NCBI RefSeq assembly: GCF_018614575.1
Contig: NZ_JAGGOJ010000008.1
Location: 282,494-346,493, forward strand
Length of the DNA stretch: 64,000 nucleotides
Reading direction: 5' to 3'
Origin: Streptomyces sp. ISL-10
Lineage (GTDB): Bacteria; Actinomycetota; Actinomycetes; Streptomycetales; Streptomycetaceae
Under the pieces are notes generated by a model. The model was not told where the DNA came from and did not search any database. It saw only the letters and a program-made list of their open reading frames with translations. The position numbers were made by a program, and so were the translations under genes. Position 1 is the first letter of the stretch. The number at the start of each line of letters is the position of its first letter. Of the stretch, positions 29,783 to 38,723 are shown piece by piece.

Positions 29783-30253
29783 CTACCGCACCACCGGCGA
29801 TCCGCGTCCACCAAGCCGGACGCAGGCGCCGCGTTGCTCGGCGCCGCTGTCGGCTCTGTCGCCACCCCTGGGGCCGTGATCGTGAACGGCCGGAGCGGGC
29901 ACGGGCGCAGCATGATCAATAGCGCTGCCAGGTCCTTTCCTGCGGATCACCGCGCACGCTGGTCGAGTCGACCCCGACGATCCCGTCCGGTTCGCCTTCG
30001 GCGTCGGCCTGGGCGAGCCGAGCGGTGAAGATCCGTTCCCCAGGTGCCGACCGTCGCCCACATCCGCAGCCGGTTGAGCGCCCTTCCACGAGCCGTACTC
30101 AGCCGGAAGGTCCGTCCCGGGCGAGCCTGTGCGGTACTTCCACGCAATCGCGTCGATCACCCGCTTGATCGCGCCACAGCCCACCCCTCCTCGGCATCCG
30201 ATCGGTAACAGCGGCTCGATCCGCGCCCATTGGGGATCAGCAGGCGACACCAC
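29783..30253 (-). mobile_element. IS5-family transposase relic
   Basis: The minus strand encodes pieces of an IS5-group transposase in three frames: VSPADPQWARIEPLLPIG, RVIDAIAWKYRTGSPGTDLP, AEYGSWKGA; then NRLRMWATVGTWG; then RIFTARLAQADAEGEPDGIV and GVDSTSVRA with the first catalytic Asp. At least two frameshifts break it and the DDE domain beyond the first Asp is not recognisable, so it cannot move. Terminal inverted repeats were not found. Confidence 0.75.
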
Positions 30254-30416
30254 CGGACCGCGCCAATGCCGGCAGCCCACAGTCGTCCCGACTCCCGCCT
30301 TCGACGGCCGGGAGCGGGCCAACCGAAGCAGTGGCGCGCCGGGGCCGGCGCATGCAGGGCTTGGGGAGTCGATTGGCTTAGAAAGGAGCGTAGAGGCCGC
30401 GGGACTGAGGAGTGTG

Positions 30417-32096
30417 ATGGATCGTCATGGCAGTACGTGCGGGGCGGTAGGCCCGCAGTTCCCCGAGCGCAGGCGGGTGCTGGGACTTGCGGCTGCCGTG
30501 TTTCTCTCGACAAGCCGATGGCCGGAACACGTGTCGGCGGTGGCGCAGGCTGTGGGCGGCTGCGGTGGGTTTTCCGGTGCCGCGCCGCAGAAGTGCGCGT
30601 TCGATGTGCGGGCAGAGAACCTCCGGCCGGGAAGTTCGGACTGGCGGATCGTTCGTGCAGGCGCGCCCCGTGCGATCGAGGGGTTCGCCGAGCGCGTCAG
30701 TGTGCGTCCGGGTGAGTCTGTCGCCCTGCGGGTCTCCACGACGGCTGCGGTCTACACCGTTTCGGCGTACAGGATGGGCTGGTACGGCGGAGCGATGGCT
30801 CGTCTCGTCTGGCGCTCGGGCCGGCTCCCGGGCAAGGCCCAGCCCGCCGCGCTGATCGAGGCCGGGACGAGAACGATGTACTGCGACTGGCAGCGGACGG
30901 TGGAGGTGGACACTTCCGGCTGGCCGGAAGGCTGCTACCTGCTGCGGCTCGACGCCGGGGACGCAGAGGGGCAGCGCTATGTCCCGCTGACCCTCCGGTC
31001 CTCCTCGACGACAGGCCGGATGGTGGTGGTCAACTCGGTGGCCACCTGGCAGGCGTACAACCGGTGGGGCGGCATCGACCTCTACAAGGGCACGGACGGC
31101 AAGAAGAGCTCACGCTCACTCGCGGTGTCATTCGACCGCCCGTACGCCAATGCGCAGGGTGCCGGCCAGTACCTCGTCTACGAGGCGCCGCTCGTTTCCC
31201 TGGCGGAACGTCTGGGCCTCCCTCTCGCCTATGTCACCGGCGTCGACGTGGCCTGTGAGCCGCGGCTGCTCGATGGTGCCGTGGCCATGCTGTCGCTCGG
31301 GCACGACGAGTACTGGAGCCCGGAGCAGCGGCGGCACGTGACGTCGGCGCGCGATCGCGGGATGAATCTGGCTGTCTTCGGCGCCAACTGCTGCTACCGC
31401 CGGATCCGTTACGAGCCATCCGCGCTGGGCCCGGACCGGACCGTGGTCTGCTACAAGGACGACTACGCCCAGGACCCCGGCTTCCAGCGCGGGTTGCCCC
31501 CGACCAACGACTATCGGCGCCGTCCCATGCCCGACCCGGAGAGTTCCCTGCTCGGGGTTCTCTACGACGGCTATCCCGTGGACGCACCGCTCGTGGTCTC
31601 CCGCCCGGAGCACTGGGCCCTCAAGGGCACCGGTGCGCGGCTGGGTGATTCCTTCCCCCATCTGGTCGGAGTCGAGTTCGACCGGGTGAACCCGGCGCGC
31701 CCGACACCTCGACCGGTCGAGATCCTGGCGCACTCTCCCGTGGTACGCAAAGGGAAGCCGTCGCATGCGGACATGACCTACTGCTCGTTGCCGGGCGGGG
31801 CGGGCGTCTTCGCCACAGGCACCATGCGGTGGGTCGAGGCGCTGAAGGCGACCGGACCGGGGCGGGGCACGGTGAACCACGGGCTGGGCGGGCGCGCGGG
31901 GCACTTCACCCGCACCGTGACTGCGAACGTCCTGCGGGCGTTCGCAGAAGGACCAGTCGGCGGTCCGAGGCCCGCGCTGGACAACGTGGGTGACTACTAC
32001 AGACAGGACGGCGTGCCGATCGCTCGAAGCACACGTCGCCCACCAGTCCCCGTTACCGTCCCACGTGTTCCCTACGTCTCTCTCGGGGGTGTGTGA
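30417..32096 (+). CDS. Exported N,N-dimethylformamidase-beta-like protein
   Basis: A 559-residue protein from ATG 30417 with gaggagtg upstream. The N-terminus has an RRR and a hydrophobic stretch (RRRVLGLAAAVFLSTS), probably a Tat-type signal. The body matches the large domain of the dimethylformamidase beta subunit family: VSAYRMGWYGGAMARLVW, NSVATWQAYNRWGGIDLY, SFDRPYANAQGAGQYLVYEA, AMLSLGHDEYWSPEQRRHV, NLAVFGANCCYRRIR. True dimethylformamidases are cytoplasmic iron enzymes with a small subunit; the exported form here lacks one, so its substrate is probably different, perhaps a cell-surface glycan. The stop overlaps the LCP gene (GTGATG). Confidence 0.8.
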   Translation: MDRHGSTCGAVGPQFPERRRVLGLAAAVFLSTSRWPEHVSAVAQAVGGCGGFSGAAPQKCAFDVRAENLRPGSSDWRIVRAGAPRAIEGFAERVSVRPGESVALRVSTTAAVYTVSAYRMGWYGGAMARLVWRSGRLPGKAQPAALIEAGTRTMYCDWQRTVEVDTSGWPEGCYLLRLDAGDAEGQRYVPLTLRSSSTTGRMVVVNSVATWQAYNRWGGIDLYKGTDGKKSSRSLAVSFDRPYANAQGAGQYLVYEAPLVSLAERLGLPLAYVTGVDVACEPRLLDGAVAMLSLGHDEYWSPEQRRHVTSARDRGMNLAVFGANCCYRRIRYEPSALGPDRTVVCYKDDYAQDPGFQRGLPPTNDYRRRPMPDPESSLLGVLYDGYPVDAPLVVSRPEHWALKGTGARLGDSFPHLVGVEFDRVNPARPTPRPVEILAHSPVVRKGKPSHADMTYCSLPGGAGVFATGTMRWVEALKATGPGRGTVNHGLGGRAGHFTRTVTANVLRAFAEGPVGGPRPALDNVGDYYRQDGVPIARSTRRPPVPVTVPRVPYVSLGGV

Positions 32097-33421
32097 TGCG
32101 CCGACTCACTGTGGGGCTGGCCCTGCTGGCCTCCCTGGTCTCCTGGCCCTGGCTCGCGGGACACGCCGACTCCGCCCTGGGCGCACCGGCAGCCCGGGCC
32201 ACCGACCGCGGCACGAACATCCTGATCGTGGGGATCGACAGCCGCTCCGGCCTGTCTGCTGCCGAGAAGCGGCGCCTGCACGTCGGCGGCGAGGGCTGCG
32301 ACTGCACTGACGTGATGATGCTCGTGCACCTTTCCGGTGACCGACGTCGTGCAAGCATCGTCTCCATCCCCCGGGACAGTTACGTCGAGTACGCCACACC
32401 GGAAGACGCCACCGCTCCGGTCCGCCGGGGCAAGATCAACGGCGCCTTCAAAATCGGCCGGGGCCCCCTAGCCGTACGCACCGTCGAGAAGGTCACCGGG
32501 CTGCACATCGACCACTATCTCGAGACCGGCTTCACCGGCTTCGAACAGGCTGTCAACAACCTGGGTGGCGCGACCGTGTGCACGGACAAGCCGCTCAAGG
32601 ACGAGAACTCCGGCCTCGACATCACCGCGGGAAGCCATCACGTCGACGGAAACGGAGCACTGCGCTACGCCCGGGCCCGGCACATCAACCGGCCAGGAGA
32701 CCTCGGCCGTGTCCGCCGCCAGCAGCGGCTGCTCGCCGACATGCTGGCGGGCCTGACGGTCCGAGGCGCGCTGGCCGACCCCGGGAGCGCCGCGAGCACG
32801 GCCCACAAGCTGCTCACGTCCGTACGCACGGACGAGCGGACGGGCCTGGACGATCTTGTGCGCATCGGCTGGTCCCTGGGGCGGCTGTCGGCGGACCGGA
32901 CGGAGTTCGCCACCGTGCCGATCTCCCACTTCGACCACCGGGTGCCCGGCGTCGGTTCCACGCTCCTCTGGCACAAAGTCCGCTCCCAGGCGCTGTGGGA
33001 CGCCCTGCGCGCCGACCGTCCCATCACCGGCGACACACGCATCCTGCCCGTGCCCGAAACACGCGCCGAGACCAATCCCGCCGGAATCCACGTACGGGTC
33101 GACGACGCCACCGTGGCCGAGGCTCTTCGGCGCAACAAGTTCGTCGTGACGGACACCTCGGCGTCCGCTCCGGCGGTACGCCCCACAGGCCCCGCTGTCA
33201 TCACCTACCCCGTCGGGCGTGAAGCGGACGCGTCCACACTGGCCGCAGCCCTACCCGAGGCACACCTTCGGGCAACGTCGCGGACCGATGGCGTCTTCGA
33301 GGTCGCCATCGGTACCGAGCCCGTCGCGGTCAGAACCGTCACCTACGACCGCAACGTCGCAGAAGGCGCCCCCGTCACGGCGGACCACCTACGCTGCACC
33401 AACCCCACCAGGGCGTATTGA
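32096..33421 (+). CDS. LytR-CpsA-Psr (LCP) family protein with LytR_C domain
   Basis: A 441-residue protein coupled to the preceding gene. An N-terminal signal/anchor (residues about 4-22) is followed by the LCP domain: NILIVGIDSRSGLS, TDVMMLVHLSGDRRRASIVS, IPRDSYVEY, KINGAFKIGRGPLAVRTVEK, GALRYARARHINRPGDLGRV with the conserved Arg residues that bind the polyprenyl phosphate. A LytR C-terminal domain covers about 350-440. LCP enzymes transfer glycopolymers such as teichoic acids or arabinogalactan onto peptidoglycan. The coupling suggests the partner also acts on the wall. Confidence 0.9.
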   Translation: MRRLTVGLALLASLVSWPWLAGHADSALGAPAARATDRGTNILIVGIDSRSGLSAAEKRRLHVGGEGCDCTDVMMLVHLSGDRRRASIVSIPRDSYVEYATPEDATAPVRRGKINGAFKIGRGPLAVRTVEKVTGLHIDHYLETGFTGFEQAVNNLGGATVCTDKPLKDENSGLDITAGSHHVDGNGALRYARARHINRPGDLGRVRRQQRLLADMLAGLTVRGALADPGSAASTAHKLLTSVRTDERTGLDDLVRIGWSLGRLSADRTEFATVPISHFDHRVPGVGSTLLWHKVRSQALWDALRADRPITGDTRILPVPETRAETNPAGIHVRVDDATVAEALRRNKFVVTDTSASAPAVRPTGPAVITYPVGREADASTLAAALPEAHLRATSRTDGVFEVAIGTEPVAVRTVTYDRNVAEGAPVTADHLRCTNPTRAY

Positions 33422-34121
33422 CAACACCACTGACGGCCGGCGCCAGGGAACCGCTGGGCCCGTCGAACAGACACCGGGGCGCGCCGGGCGAATGGCAGGC
33501 GCTCAGCGCGCCGGGTCACCTGCTCCGGTGAGCGGCCTCGTCCGTACGAACTCGGCGCGCCGACATATCTCCTCGCGCCGGCGCCCGCATTTGCCGCATT
33601 GCCTCTACTGCCACCGTAGGCAGCACGGGCATCCCGCGCCATTCCGCCACGGACTGCCGCGCACGGCCACCCTCCAGGAGGGTCGAGCTGCGGCTGACGG
33701 TGCGGCCGAGCAGACCTTGCCGGGCGGCGATATCGCAGCTGGGCCTGGTCCTGTCAGCCCGTCTCGACGCGCTCCGAGGGCGAAACCAGGCGGGCTCTCA
33801 CACCAGCCACAGGATCACACGAGAGACGTCGCGCGGGCGATGTGCACGCACATGTGCAGCTCCCCTGATCGAGTTGCCGCACCCCGAGGAATTTTGAAGA
33901 ATTGCCCATACAGGTGGCTTCCGCCGGAAGCCCTGACAGTGGGGCGCACTTACCCAGGGCCACAGGTGCGCACTTACCCAGGGCCACAGGCTCTGTTCCA
34001 TGCCGAGTTCCTCGATGGCCCCGCAATCCTGGCCACTGGCCTGGCGGCGAATCCAAGCCCGGGACGGCGCAGCGAACAGCCCTGCGCCGATGCAGGAACT
34101 CCTTCAGGATGGAGTACCGCG
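33422..34121. other. Long intergenic region upstream of the trypco2 gene
   Basis: About 700 bases with no gene I can support. A tandem 24-bp direct repeat (listed separately) sits about 135-180 bases before the trypco2 start. Short frames such as LYCHRRQHGHPAPFRHGLPR near 33600 look like noise or a lost gene. The promoter of the trypco2 unit must lie here. Confidence 0.4.
33944..33990. repeat. Tandem 24-bp direct repeat upstream of trypco2
   Basis: The 22-base element gcgcacttacccagggccac plus ag occurs at 33944-33965 and 33968-33989, a 24-base period with no mismatch in the 22 bases. Perfect tandem copies ahead of a promoter suggest operator sites or a recent duplication. Confidence 0.9.
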
Positions 34122-34436
34122 ATGGCAGACCGTGAACAGGTGGGCCAGACCAATGGGTTGGGTCTCGCGGATATGGTCACTGGGCTGCGCCGTGAGTTGG
34201 AAGATGCCCAGCAGCGAGCTCTGGGAGAGAAACTGCAGTTCAGCATCGACGACGTCGAATTGGAGGCCACTGTCCAGATCACCCGGAACGCCGCAGGCAA
34301 GGCCGGCGTTCAGTTCTGGGTGGTGCAGGCCGGTGGCGAGATCGCGCGCGGTGATGCCACGACTCACCGGATAAAGCTGGCCCTCAAGCTGCCCCGCATC
34401 ACTCTCATCGCCGATGAGGGAGAAGGCGCAGAATGA
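34122..34436 (+). CDS. Trypco2 (trypsin-co-occurring domain 2) protein
   Basis: A 104-residue protein (GLGLADMVTGLRRELEDAQQ, GEKLQFSIDDVELEATVQIT, KAGVQFWVVQAGGEIARGDA, TTHRIKLALKLP) of the small alpha/beta family named trypco2 because its genes sit next to trypsin-like proteases in predicted NTP-dependent conflict systems. ATG 34122 follows ggatggag. It ends in an ATGA overlap with the protease-NTPase gene, so the two are made together. I infer it binds the protease-NTPase as a sensor or inhibitor; no catalytic motif is visible. Confidence 0.85.
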   Translation: MADREQVGQTNGLGLADMVTGLRRELEDAQQRALGEKLQFSIDDVELEATVQITRNAAGKAGVQFWVVQAGGEIARGDATTHRIKLALKLPRITLIADEGEGAE

Positions 34437-37400
34437 CTGGACTGGACGCCGAGTGCTTGGTCTCGCTCAGCGCGGAGGGCAAACGAGGCTCGGGGTATCT
34501 GCTGACGCCGGATCTCATCCTCACGGCCGGTCACTGCGTCGGCCCGAAGGATTCCTCAGCCACGGTCCGCAAATACTCGCGACACGAGGGGAGTTACGAA
34601 CTCTCCGACGAGCGGACCTTCCGCGTCGCGGTCAATGGAGCCGAGGAGTTCGATTTCGCGCTCCTGGAATCCAGTACCGACGACCCGTTCCAGATGGGTC
34701 AGGGCGGCCGGTGTGGCGAAGTGCGGTTGGGCCGTCTCGTCGGCGAGGACGCCGTTTCGGCACAGGCGCTGGGCTTTCCGAGGTCGGCAGTGGAGCAGGC
34801 CGGCTCGAAGCGGTTGATGAACGTGGAGGACGTTCGGGGATCCGTCCTGCCGCTCACGGGGTCGAGGCGCGAAGTCAGGCGGGTGAACTTCCAGATCCAT
34901 ACGGGATCGTCACCGGCCGACGGAGGCGCGTCATTGTGGAGCGGTATGTCGGGCGCGGCTCTGTTCAGCGAGGACCACCTGGTGGGTGTGGTCACGGAGG
35001 ATCGCGCCACGATCGAGGGGCGGCTGACGGCACTGCCGGTCAGCAGGGTCTTCGGTGACGAGGGCCTGGCCGAGGCGAACGCGTGTCTGCTGAGGACCAG
35101 GAGGGAGACGGCGCCTGCGCGTGTTTCGCTGGACCCCGTATGGGCGGGTGGCGACATACTCAAGCCTGCATACAGCCCTCTGCCACCACGCGATCAGTGG
35201 TCCGAGGCGGACCTGCTCGAGTCCCGCTATGGAGTCGTGCCGTTCCGAGGTCGCACAGAGCAGCTCAACGCACTGGTCGATTGGTGTGAACTCGGTGACG
35301 GACAGCGCATTCGCCTGCTCTCGGGGGGCAGTACCGTCGGGAAGTCCCGGCTCGCCCGTGAGCTCTGCCGCAAGATGGCCAGGAGGGGTTGGGTCACCGG
35401 TGTCGTCGACCCGCTGCACGTGGAATTCTCCAGTGTCTGCAACTTGAAGGAGAGACGACTGCTCGTCATTGACGACGCTGATGCCCATGCCGGTCAGTTG
35501 GACGTTCTCCTCAGCGAATCCGCCGAGCGCCACACCCACCACCCTCTGCGTATCCTGGCCGTCGCCCACAGCAGCGGACTGTGGTGGCAGGCGATCAAGC
35601 GGCGGTACGAATCACTCGTCGACGAAGAGGATCCCCCGCCGCTTCTGCCGCTGCATGAATCCGACCGTGAAGACGTCTACCGCGCAGCGTTTGCCGCCTT
35701 CAGGAGCTGGTACGAGCAGAGCGAGAGTCCCCCCGCACCGACGGTCGACCCGAGCGTGCCCAGCCTCGATGGGCCTGATTTCGGCAGCTACTTGCTCATC
35801 CTGATCCAGGCGCTGGTCGACGCACGCACCGGCATCGGCAAGATGCCCTCGGCTGCAGTGGGTCCGCCCTCACGCTCACGGGCCAATGCGTTGCTGGACT
35901 ACGCCATCGACGTGGAACGCGAAGGGTGGGAGGCGTCTGCCGAGAGACAGAAACTCCCGCACGACCCGGTCCTGCTCGAGCGGATCGTCGCCGTCTCCAG
36001 CCTGGCGGTGGCCGACGGCGAGACGGACGGAGAGCAGGAAACCGAAGCTGCACGTCGGCTCCGGCTCGTCCCCGACCTCGCGGACGAGCCGGAATGGCTG
36101 ACGCGCGCGTTTGCCCGCTGGCAGCATGCGGAGTTCACCGGAGATGGCTACCTGCGTTCGCTGCAACCGCTGAGGCTTGCCGAGCGGCTCGGAGCCAAGG
36201 TGATCGCGACCTTTCCCGATCTGGCCCCGAGATTGCTCGATGTCGGTGGAGGAGGGCCGGGGATTCCCAAGGCCGCGACCGACCAAGCGCGCCAGATACT
36301 CAATGTGCTCCAAGTCCTGCAGCTCACGGCAGGATCCGACGGCTCGCGGTCCGATGACCCGAGGACATCGGCGAACGGCATGGACGAGCCGTCGGCTCAG
36401 CAAAGGGCCCGCGAGGCGCTGGAGCAGGCACTGCGGGACCACGCCCGCCCGGTCATCAGGCTGGTCAAGCAGGTCGCCGCGGCCGATCAGGACCAGTTCG
36501 CGAGCGCCATTGGTACCTCGCTGGCCGCCGCACTGAACTCCACACTGCGCAAGGAGTCGGCGCAGGAGGTCGCCGCCCAGGTCCTGCGGGAACTCGACGT
36601 GTCCTGCCCCGACGCCCTGCTGGAGTTGGCCACGGCCGTCGCGGAACACGCAGCGCAGTACTACCGGCGCGCCGATGGACCGCCGACTCAGGAGAGCCGC
36701 AGAGGACTGGCTCATGCCCTGCAACGGTGGTCGCTGTACCTGGCCAGTTCAGGTCTGCGCATTCGGGCACACGAGGTCGCCGGGCAATCCGTCGACACCT
36801 ACCATGCGCTGCAACAACTCTTTCCGTCCGAAGAACACGAGTTCTGCCTGGCCGATGCCCTCAAAAACCTGGCTGACCGGCTTGTCGACGTCGGGCGATT
36901 CGAGGATGCCGACAACTGCGCCCGTGACGCCATACGGCGCCTGGAACCGTTGTTCCAGCACAGCCCCACCCGGAGGCACGCTTTCGGCCTGGTGAAGGCT
37001 TTGTGCACCCTGGCCACGGCAGCCCATCGCATCGGCCGCCAGCGCGAGGCTCAGCAAGCAGCGGCCGAGGCGTGTGAACTGATCGAGCAGTTGCCGGAGG
37101 AACGCGAAGACGACGAGTACGAGCCTGACGAGATCCAGGGCATGAAGGCGTTCGCGCTGCGCGGCCTGGCCTGGCAACTCGGCGCAAGCGGACGCGTCGA
37201 TCAAGCAGTGGCGAGGGCCACCGAGAGCGTCGAGACATACGAAGCCCTGCGCAAGAGGCGTCCCGGCCTCTGGAAGCGGGACATCGCCGAAGCCCTCTCC
37301 GTCCTCGGCGTCCAGCACGCCGCGAGGGAAGAGTGGGACGCAAGCATCGCCAGGCACAGCGAAGCGGTGGGCGGCCATTACAACGCCCTGGAGCGGGAGT

Positions 37401-38080
37401 ACCGCGAAGCCGTACGGCCGCAACACGCCCTCGCGCTGGGCCGGCTGGCGGACGCGCACCTGGGCAGAGCGCGTTCCCGGCCGGCCGAGAACCGGCAAGA
37501 AGACCTGCGGCAGGCGTTGGATCATGTCGAGCAGGCGTTGGAACAGTACGAGAGGATGCGCCCAGAGGACAGATGGGCCAATCGCGTCCATGAGGCATGG
37601 ACGAGCTGCCTGGAAGCGGAAGTAGTGCTCGCGCTGGATGCCACGGCCCCGCCCTACCGCGTCACTCCCGCCACACGGCAGACCTTCGGACGGGCCGAGG
37701 CCGCTGCCCGGCGGGCGCTGTCCCTGTACGACGAGATGGATGTACGCGCCTGGAAGCTCAGGTTCCACAGAGCACATGCGCAAGCGGTGCTGGCCGAGTC
37801 GTTCGGGGGCAGAGGCCGCCCCCGGAGCAAGGTCCTGCGCGCGCACGAACAGGCCAAGCAATCGTTCGCCCGGCTCGACGCCGAGGAGCCGGGGCGGGCC
37901 GAGGACGCGTTGCGCAAGATCGAGAACGCCATTGAGAGCCTCAGGCAAGCAGGTCCTCCTGTCCAGCCCCGTGCGCAGGCTGCGGTGAACCGGTCGGGCA
38001 AGCGCCGCAAGCGTCACCAGCCGAAGCACCGCCTGGGGAGCCGTCAGAGTGCACGTGTGCGGCGTCGAAAGCACCGGTGA
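34433..38080 (+). CDS. Trypsin-like protease / P-loop NTPase / TPR protein
   Basis: A 1215-residue multidomain protein. Residues about 1-215 are a trypsin-fold serine protease: LILTAGHC (His34), EEFDFALLE (Asp74), SGMSGAAL (Ser173). Residues about 265-480 are a STAND/AAA-like NTPase: GGSTVGKS Walker A (298-305) and LLVIDDAD Walker B (343-350). The second half is helical with tetratricopeptide-like repeats (about 740-1150). The last 30 residues are very basic (SGKRRKRHQPKH and RVRRRKHR). No signal peptide is present, so it acts in the cytoplasm. The layout matches predicted conflict proteins in which ligand binding by the repeats, via NTP hydrolysis, would switch on the protease. It is coupled to trypco2. 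Confidence 0.92.
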   Translation: MTGLDAECLVSLSAEGKRGSGYLLTPDLILTAGHCVGPKDSSATVRKYSRHEGSYELSDERTFRVAVNGAEEFDFALLESSTDDPFQMGQGGRCGEVRLGRLVGEDAVSAQALGFPRSAVEQAGSKRLMNVEDVRGSVLPLTGSRREVRRVNFQIHTGSSPADGGASLWSGMSGAALFSEDHLVGVVTEDRATIEGRLTALPVSRVFGDEGLAEANACLLRTRRETAPARVSLDPVWAGGDILKPAYSPLPPRDQWSEADLLESRYGVVPFRGRTEQLNALVDWCELGDGQRIRLLSGGSTVGKSRLARELCRKMARRGWVTGVVDPLHVEFSSVCNLKERRLLVIDDADAHAGQLDVLLSESAERHTHHPLRILAVAHSSGLWWQAIKRRYESLVDEEDPPPLLPLHESDREDVYRAAFAAFRSWYEQSESPPAPTVDPSVPSLDGPDFGSYLLILIQALVDARTGIGKMPSAAVGPPSRSRANALLDYAIDVEREGWEASAERQKLPHDPVLLERIVAVSSLAVADGETDGEQETEAARRLRLVPDLADEPEWLTRAFARWQHAEFTGDGYLRSLQPLRLAERLGAKVIATFPDLAPRLLDVGGGGPGIPKAATDQARQILNVLQVLQLTAGSDGSRSDDPRTSANGMDEPSAQQRAREALEQALRDHARPVIRLVKQVAAADQDQFASAIGTSLAAALNSTLRKESAQEVAAQVLRELDVSCPDALLELATAVAEHAAQYYRRADGPPTQESRRGLAHALQRWSLYLASSGLRIRAHEVAGQSVDTYHALQQLFPSEEHEFCLADALKNLADRLVDVGRFEDADNCARDAIRRLEPLFQHSPTRRHAFGLVKALCTLATAAHRIGRQREAQQAAAEACELIEQLPEEREDDEYEPDEIQGMKAFALRGLAWQLGASGRVDQAVARATESVETYEALRKRRPGLWKRDIAEALSVLGVQHAAREEWDASIARHSEAVGGHYNALEREYREAVRPQHALALGRLADAHLGRARSRPAENRQEDLRQALDHVEQALEQYERMRPEDRWANRVHEAWTSCLEAEVVLALDATAPPYRVTPATRQTFGRAEAAARRALSLYDEMDVRAWKLRFHRAHAQAVLAESFGGRGRPRSKVLRAHEQAKQSFARLDAEEPGRAEDALRKIENAIESLRQAGPPVQPRAQAAVNRSGKRRKRHQPKHRLGSRQSARVRRRKHR

Positions 38081-38175
38081 CACAGCACCCGGGCTCGAGC
38101 GACGACCACACGCACGACCCCGCGGGAAAGTTTGCCGCAGCGTGGACGCCGAATTCAGGCCGACCCGGGCTTGGG

Positions 38176-38643
38176 CTATTGCTTCCTCAGCCGTTCGGCC
38201 TGCTCGGATCCCACCTGGGTGGCGCGACGCAGGTACCGCTCGACCACTTCGAGATCCTCGTCGGTGAAGTCGTCGAGCACTTCCGCGAAGGCGCTGCCGG
38301 GCGCGTCCCAAGCGGCCTCGGCCTCCGGGGAACGCTGAGCGGTCAGTGAGACCCGGGTTCTCCTGCGGTCGTGCGGGTCCGGCCGCCTGTGGACCAGCCC
38401 GGCCCGCTCCAGCCGGTCGACGAGCCGGGTGGCCGAACCCGAGGTCAGGCCGGTCAACTTTGCGATCTCACCCGTGGTGAGAGGTTCGGGCTCAAGGCCG
38501 AGCAGGCTGACGCACTGCAGGTCCGTCGGATGCAGCCCGAGTTGGTCCGCCATGGCCTGGTTGAACAGGGCGTACGCGGCATGCTGCCGCCGGGCGGCCA
38601 CGGTGACGGCAGCGAGCAGGTCCGCACGATTCCGGTTTGACAC
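38176..38643 (-). CDS. MarR-family transcriptional regulator
   Basis: A 155-residue winged-helix regulator: AYALFNQAMADQLGLHPTDL, LEPEPLTTGEIAKLTGLTSG, SATRLVDRLERAGLVHRRPD, PHDRRRTRVSLTAQ, with the wing D-x-R-D-R-R-x-x-x-V. Start taken at GTG 38643 (aggtgg upstream); TTG 38664 is an alternative. It is divergent from a SnoaL-like gene with a palindrome between them, the usual layout of a MarR repressor and its target. Confidence 0.9.
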   Translation of the reverse strand: MSNRNRADLLAAVTVAARRQHAAYALFNQAMADQLGLHPTDLQCVSLLGLEPEPLTTGEIAKLTGLTSGSATRLVDRLERAGLVHRRPDPHDRRRTRVSLTAQRSPEAEAAWDAPGSAFAEVLDDFTDEDLEVVERYLRRATQVGSEQAERLRKQ

Positions 38644-38668
38644 GGCCCGGCATCCACCTTTCAATTAC

Positions 38669-38697
38669 CTGCGTCACGCAGATGATGTGTGACGCAG
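38669..38697. promoter_or_regulatory. Inverted repeat operator in the MarR/SnoaL divergent promoter
   Basis: ctgcgtcac (38669-38677) and gtgacgcag (38689-38697) form a perfect 9-bp inverted repeat with an 11-base spacer, centred between the two divergent starts. Centre-to-centre spacing of two helical turns fits a MarR dimer. Confidence 0.75.
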
Positions 38698-38723
38698 ATT
38701 GTACTCGTTGACGGGAGAGCATT

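Noticed and set aside
30129..30416. N-terminal extension of the dimethylformamidase-like protein
   Set aside because: The frame is open upstream, but ATG 30417 has a good ribosome site and is followed by a plausible signal sequence, while the extension overlaps the transposase relic.
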